Shown: positions 60,663 to 64,000 of the stretch, piece after piece
Layout: each line of letters starts with the position of its first letter
Position numbering within the stretch: position 1 is the stretch's first letter
Origin: Cheiracanthium punctorium
Lineage: Eukaryota > Arthropoda > Arachnida > Araneae > Cheiracanthiidae
DNA: 64,000 nucleotides
NCBI GenBank assembly: GCA_038373885.1
Contig: JAWZYV010002521.1
Span: forward strand, 310,001 to 374,000
Direction of reading: 5' to 3'
The notes under the pieces: model-generated
Told to the model about the DNA's origin: nothing
Database searches by the model: none
What the model saw: only the letters and a program-made list of their open reading frames with translations
Translations under genes and position numbers: made by a program

Positions 60663-61403
60663 ATAACCGCATAGTGTATTTGATGAGGAAGCAAAATTAA
60701 CTTAGTGGCCAAGACATTTAACTGAAAAGAAAGGCAGTTCTCTGTTACCTGTGCCAGTCTGTGAAAGGCGACGGCTACTGATGAAGATCGACATTTTTTC
60801 GATCGAAATACGTGTATGGCATGAGAAGTAACTTTTAAGCGTGTTATTTTACGAAGTTTAAATTATTTTATCTTTTAAACACCAGATGTTTGTTATTTAA
60901 CAACAATGGATTGGTTTTAAAGTTCTTGACATGTCCTGTAACACCTATATCGCTTTGTGAAAGCAACAGCCTCAGGCTCTGATTTGCCTCACAAGCCAGC
61001 TTTGCTTTCTTCCAGCCTGGCTTAATGAAACTGCCATATCGAGTAATGCTGATAACATTGATCTGTTCAGCATCGGAAACTTTTCCCCGTTTACATAAGA
61101 TGAACCGAAGACAATTTTATGCGATCTCTGTTTTCTTCTGCATAAAAATAAAACAAAACAATAAACGGAGAACTGGAGCTCCCAGACGACGAGTTAAACA
61201 AAATGCAAGCACGCAACCTTTTGTAACCCGAAACCATAAACAAGCATGCACACGATCTCTATCACATACTTCTTCCAGAAAAACTTCCTATTTATATCTG
61301 TATTTATTTCGACTCTCTCTCGGGAAAAAAATCATCTTTGCGGAGACTCACGACCTCCGGGTATCATAAATTAGGATAAATGAGGGTCAAAGGATAAGAT
61401 GTT
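60663..61403. other. No gene supported
   Basis: Holds the hammerhead-like motif at 60778-60818. A 114-codon frame at 61025-61369 (+) is basic and serine-rich at its C-terminal half, with no known domain and no splice or start context that would support it. Confidence 0.45.
60778..60818 (+). other. Degenerate hammerhead-ribozyme-like motif
   Basis: CTGATGA (60778-60784) is followed by an extra A, a GATCGA/TCGATC stem (60786-60791, 60799-60804), GAAA (60805-60808) and a short ATAC/GTAT stem (60808-60811, 60814-60817). That is the order of a minimal hammerhead core, as found in Penelope-like elements and other retroelements. The residue at the cleavage position is G, which active ribozymes do not use, and stem I does not pair clearly. 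At best it is an inactive relic. Confidence 0.25.
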
Positions 61404-61494
61404 GGAACACAAACAGCAGTCCTCTTGCTGACAGCTCGGTGACAGACTTGTTACGAGGGCTTCGGGTACAGATTTTGATGAGTTTCTATCTGTA
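61404..61494 (+). repeat. Diverged local duplication, copy 1
   Basis: AACACAAACAGCAGTCCTC...TGACAGCTCGGTGACAGACTTGTTA...TTCGGGTACAGATTTTGATG recurs in order at 61871-61960, 467 bases on. No coding content. Confidence 0.6.
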
Positions 61495-61870
61495 TGTTTC
61501 CGTTCACTTTATTGTCTGTTTATGCTAAGTGCAAATAATAAAGAAAATATATCCAGTCTAAATATCAACTGATATTGTCGATTTAATAATAGAAAGAATA
61601 AAGAGCTAATAATAGAAGAGGTCGAATCTTTGCGGAAAAAGAATTCGTATTGGAAGTTTAGATTTAGATCGCCTTGTCCAGTATGGTTTGGAGCTTCTGA
61701 GCAAAAATAAAGGATAAAGCTAAAATCAGAAACCTTACTTTTAAGTCATTTTAACTCTTCATTGGTTCGATTTATAATCCTCTCCATTACTCACCCAGTT
61801 CTGTATACTGCATTGTCTAAGTAAATTATTATGGTAAATCAGTAGAAACATTACTATTCGAAATACTCTT

Positions 61871-61960
61871 TAAAACACAAATAGAAGACCTCGTGATGAC
61901 AGCTTGGTGAAAGATTTGTTATGGGTCGTTCGGGTGTAAATTTTGATGCCTATATATTTG
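61871..61960 (+). repeat. Diverged local duplication, copy 2
   Basis: Partner of 61404-61494, with AACACAAATAGAAGACCTC, TGACAGCTTGGTGAAAGA and TTCGGGTGTAAATTTTGATG at matching spacing. Confidence 0.6.
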
Positions 61961-63653
61961 CAAATGGTTTTGTACATATAATTTGTTTATTCTTATAATA
62001 AGAAAGAAATTTTTTTAAAATCCAAATATGAATTTATATTGCTGAACTAATAACGTAGAGAACTGTAGAATAAATCTTAAAAGTAGACACTGAAAGTTTC
62101 TTGTACTGACTTCTTGCAAATTTCGAGCAAAATAAAATTATGATTCCATTTTCCAATTGTTTGTAATGTATATTGTACCAAATCAGATAAAAGTTTCAAA
62201 TTTCTATTCAAAATGTCCATGTACTTTTAGTGAGAATAAAAAAATAAATGAAATAAATAGACGAGTTTTTATAAAACAAGTACGCAAGTCTCATGCATCT
62301 ATCAGTCAAACAACAGCAACGAAATACAAATCATTAATTGAAGTTTGTTTGAATCCTTTTTTGGGGGGCACTCAAATGACTTAAAAATGTAAAGTGTGGC
62401 TAATTTTGTTAAGTAATGCAATGGAAGCTGTTTTCTTAGGTAAGCCTAAATAATGTACTGAATGCAAAGCTCAACAATTTTAACCCATTTTAGCCAGAGC
62501 TTTGTTTTAAACATTAAATGTGTCCTGTGTACAGGACAGTGTCAAAAAATGGGCTAAAGTGTATTACATTTTTGTATTTAGCATCATGAGTTTGCTGCTA
62601 GTGAGACTTATGAAACCCGTTATTTAAACATACTGCTTGCAGCAGAGAATTTATTTACATATTCTTTCCATAACGCGTAATCTGGGAAACCTTTTAATGC
62701 AAATCAAAACAGAAATATGAAGCTTCTAACGCCACCACCTTGTTCTTCAAAAATTGAAAAAGCATCTTTTATTATGATTCAGCGCAAACATTAAGCCCCC
62801 ATTGGCTATTCACATGGAAGACATTCCCCCACCCCCTTGATAATAACAAGATTTACAGCATCACGACAATGTAAAAATCACAGTCAATCCCCAAAGCCTT
62901 TACCCGGTATACGAGCCTAATAAAGAAAAAGGTGTATAATTCGCCTTTGCTTCCAATAACAGCTATAGCTGTAGCGACACGTATAAACCTGTGATATCGC
63001 AAGCGTTGAGGCACAATGAGCATTGCATTATTTATAAGCCTGTCTTCTTCACAATGGAACTTAATATCCAGTGGCCTGCGGCGCACTTTTTATCTGGTTG
63101 GTTTCCCTCCCGATGCAAAACTGCAGGTCTTTGTCATGAACAACGGTTTTTCCTTTTTCGCATGTTCGCATCAAGACAGAACTTTGTGCCATCAAAAAAT
63201 TGGATCGTCTTTTACGTGGGTCAACTGTTTGTGATTTAGTTTCATTTTAAGGGAGGAAACGCCGTAAAAAATGAAAGTGCAGCGTTTTCAAAGCAAATCA
63301 TGCGACTGTTGCCAAGTTTTTAGTATCATATACAGATTCATTTGAAACATTAATGGAAGTATGTTAATGATGAGAAGACAAAATTGCATATTTACGTATG
63401 AAGAATGAAAGGCTAGTCTTAAATTCACTCATCCTAAATGTAGTTTTTCGAAATATGTGTACAGAAACAAATAATAAACTAAAATTGCTTGTTGTCAATA
63501 AAAATGCTTTGTAGAAACTATTTTTAATAAAATAGAACAGCACAATCTCATAACAGCTTTGAATTACGGAGTGGCCACACATAATTTTGCCAATACTGTA
63601 ACTGCTTTGTCCTGTTGTGCATACATGTGGACGACCTGACAGACAGTTGCAGA
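61961..63653. other. No gene supported
   Basis: A G+C-richer patch at 62990-63240 is open on both strands (minus 62853-63086, plus 62991-63239) without recognisable domains. The rest is A+T-rich. Confidence 0.45.
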
Positions 63654-63920
63654 TAGTAGAGTATCCAAGACGAGGGCAGGGGGCTTCAGCTCCCCCCAAA
63701 AAATATTGTTTAAGTGTAACATTTTGCTTTATTGGTTTCTAGGGTCAAATTAGCGTTCTTTTTAAATTAGATCTTCCCAGAAATAAGTTACAACTTACAA
63801 TGCTTTTGGGTAACATTTTGATTATTTTACATTTTATTTAGATCAGACATGTTCTTTAAAATTAGCTCCCCCCCCCCAAAAAAAAAAAATAAATAAATAA
63901 AGATTGCGTATTCGCCACTG
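63654..63920. mobile_element. hAT-type MITE, relative of 17072-17246
   Basis: The left end TAGTAGAGTATCCAAGACG and the reversed right end CAGTGGCGAATACGC resemble the 17-kb element. The subterminal G-rich CAGGGGGCTTCAGCTCCCCC and the C-run/A-run at about 63868-63890 match its layout. The flanking octamers GTTGCAGA and GATGTACA share 5 of 8 bases, so the duplication is decayed. Non-coding. Confidence 0.5.
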
Positions 63921-64000
63921 GATGTACAGTCGATTCAATTATACAATTTCCAGTGAGTCCATTGAGCAGTCATTTTAAGCTTACACAGTTACTGATAAAT

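Noticed and set aside
61025..61369. 114-codon basic frame
   Set aside because: No domain, no supporting start or splice context; serine/arginine-rich low-complexity tail.

Overview
The window looks like non-coding, A+T-rich nuclear DNA from an arthropod, most likely a spider or another chelicerate. The evidence is the base composition, eukaryotic splice-like signals, the lack of any long conserved reading frame or operon, and many degraded transposable elements. The best-preserved protein is a Tc1-like transposase of a kind I associate with orb-weaver spider genomes. That assignment is a recollection of the family, not a search result.

No complete host gene can be supported. Two short G+C-richer segments (19402-19476 and 27161-27238, + strand) look like internal exons: each has a pyrimidine tract plus AG upstream and a GT donor downstream. 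If real, they imply one or more genes with very long introns on the + strand. CpG-rich patches at 15780-16170 and 52930-53230 are the best regulatory candidates.

The rest is a layered mobile-element landscape. Left third (1-21 kb): a TA-flanked element packed with GTCAC/GTGAC pentamers (2942-3492), the first of three copies of a tRNA-derived SINE-like repeat (2209-2422), the helicase end of a Helitron (6495-7030), a hAT-type MITE (17072-17246), a 29-bp perfect palindrome (18601-18660) and a 27-bp tandem repeat (21031-21153). Middle (23-39 kb): two related foldback MITEs side by side (23678-24114, 24129-24572), a seven-unit tandem repeat of about 110 bp (27345-28130), the second SINE (28785-29020), a CACTSTAAAAA-ended MITE (29744-29976), a hAT MITE with an internal 30-bp repeat (30100-30629), a foldback element (33661-35671) split by a truncated Tc1 element (34360-35602), and a small hAT MITE with a perfect 8-bp target duplication (38702-38853).

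Right part (39-64 kb): a repeat duplicated about 1.9 kb apart with extra fragments (39865-42372), a pogo-like MITE (44353-44876), a hAT MITE (47526-47870), an inverted repeat with AAAATGATCC motifs (48871-49809), a piggyBac-type MITE (53404-53711) and a piggyBac-like end (to 57055), a second copy of the foldback family (56275-56665), a mariner transposase relic (57866-58243), the third SINE (58901-59125), a 91-nt hairpin (60572-60662) and a second member of the 17-kb hAT-like family (63654-63920). None of the transposase genes seen is intact, so any mobility would need enzymes encoded elsewhere.
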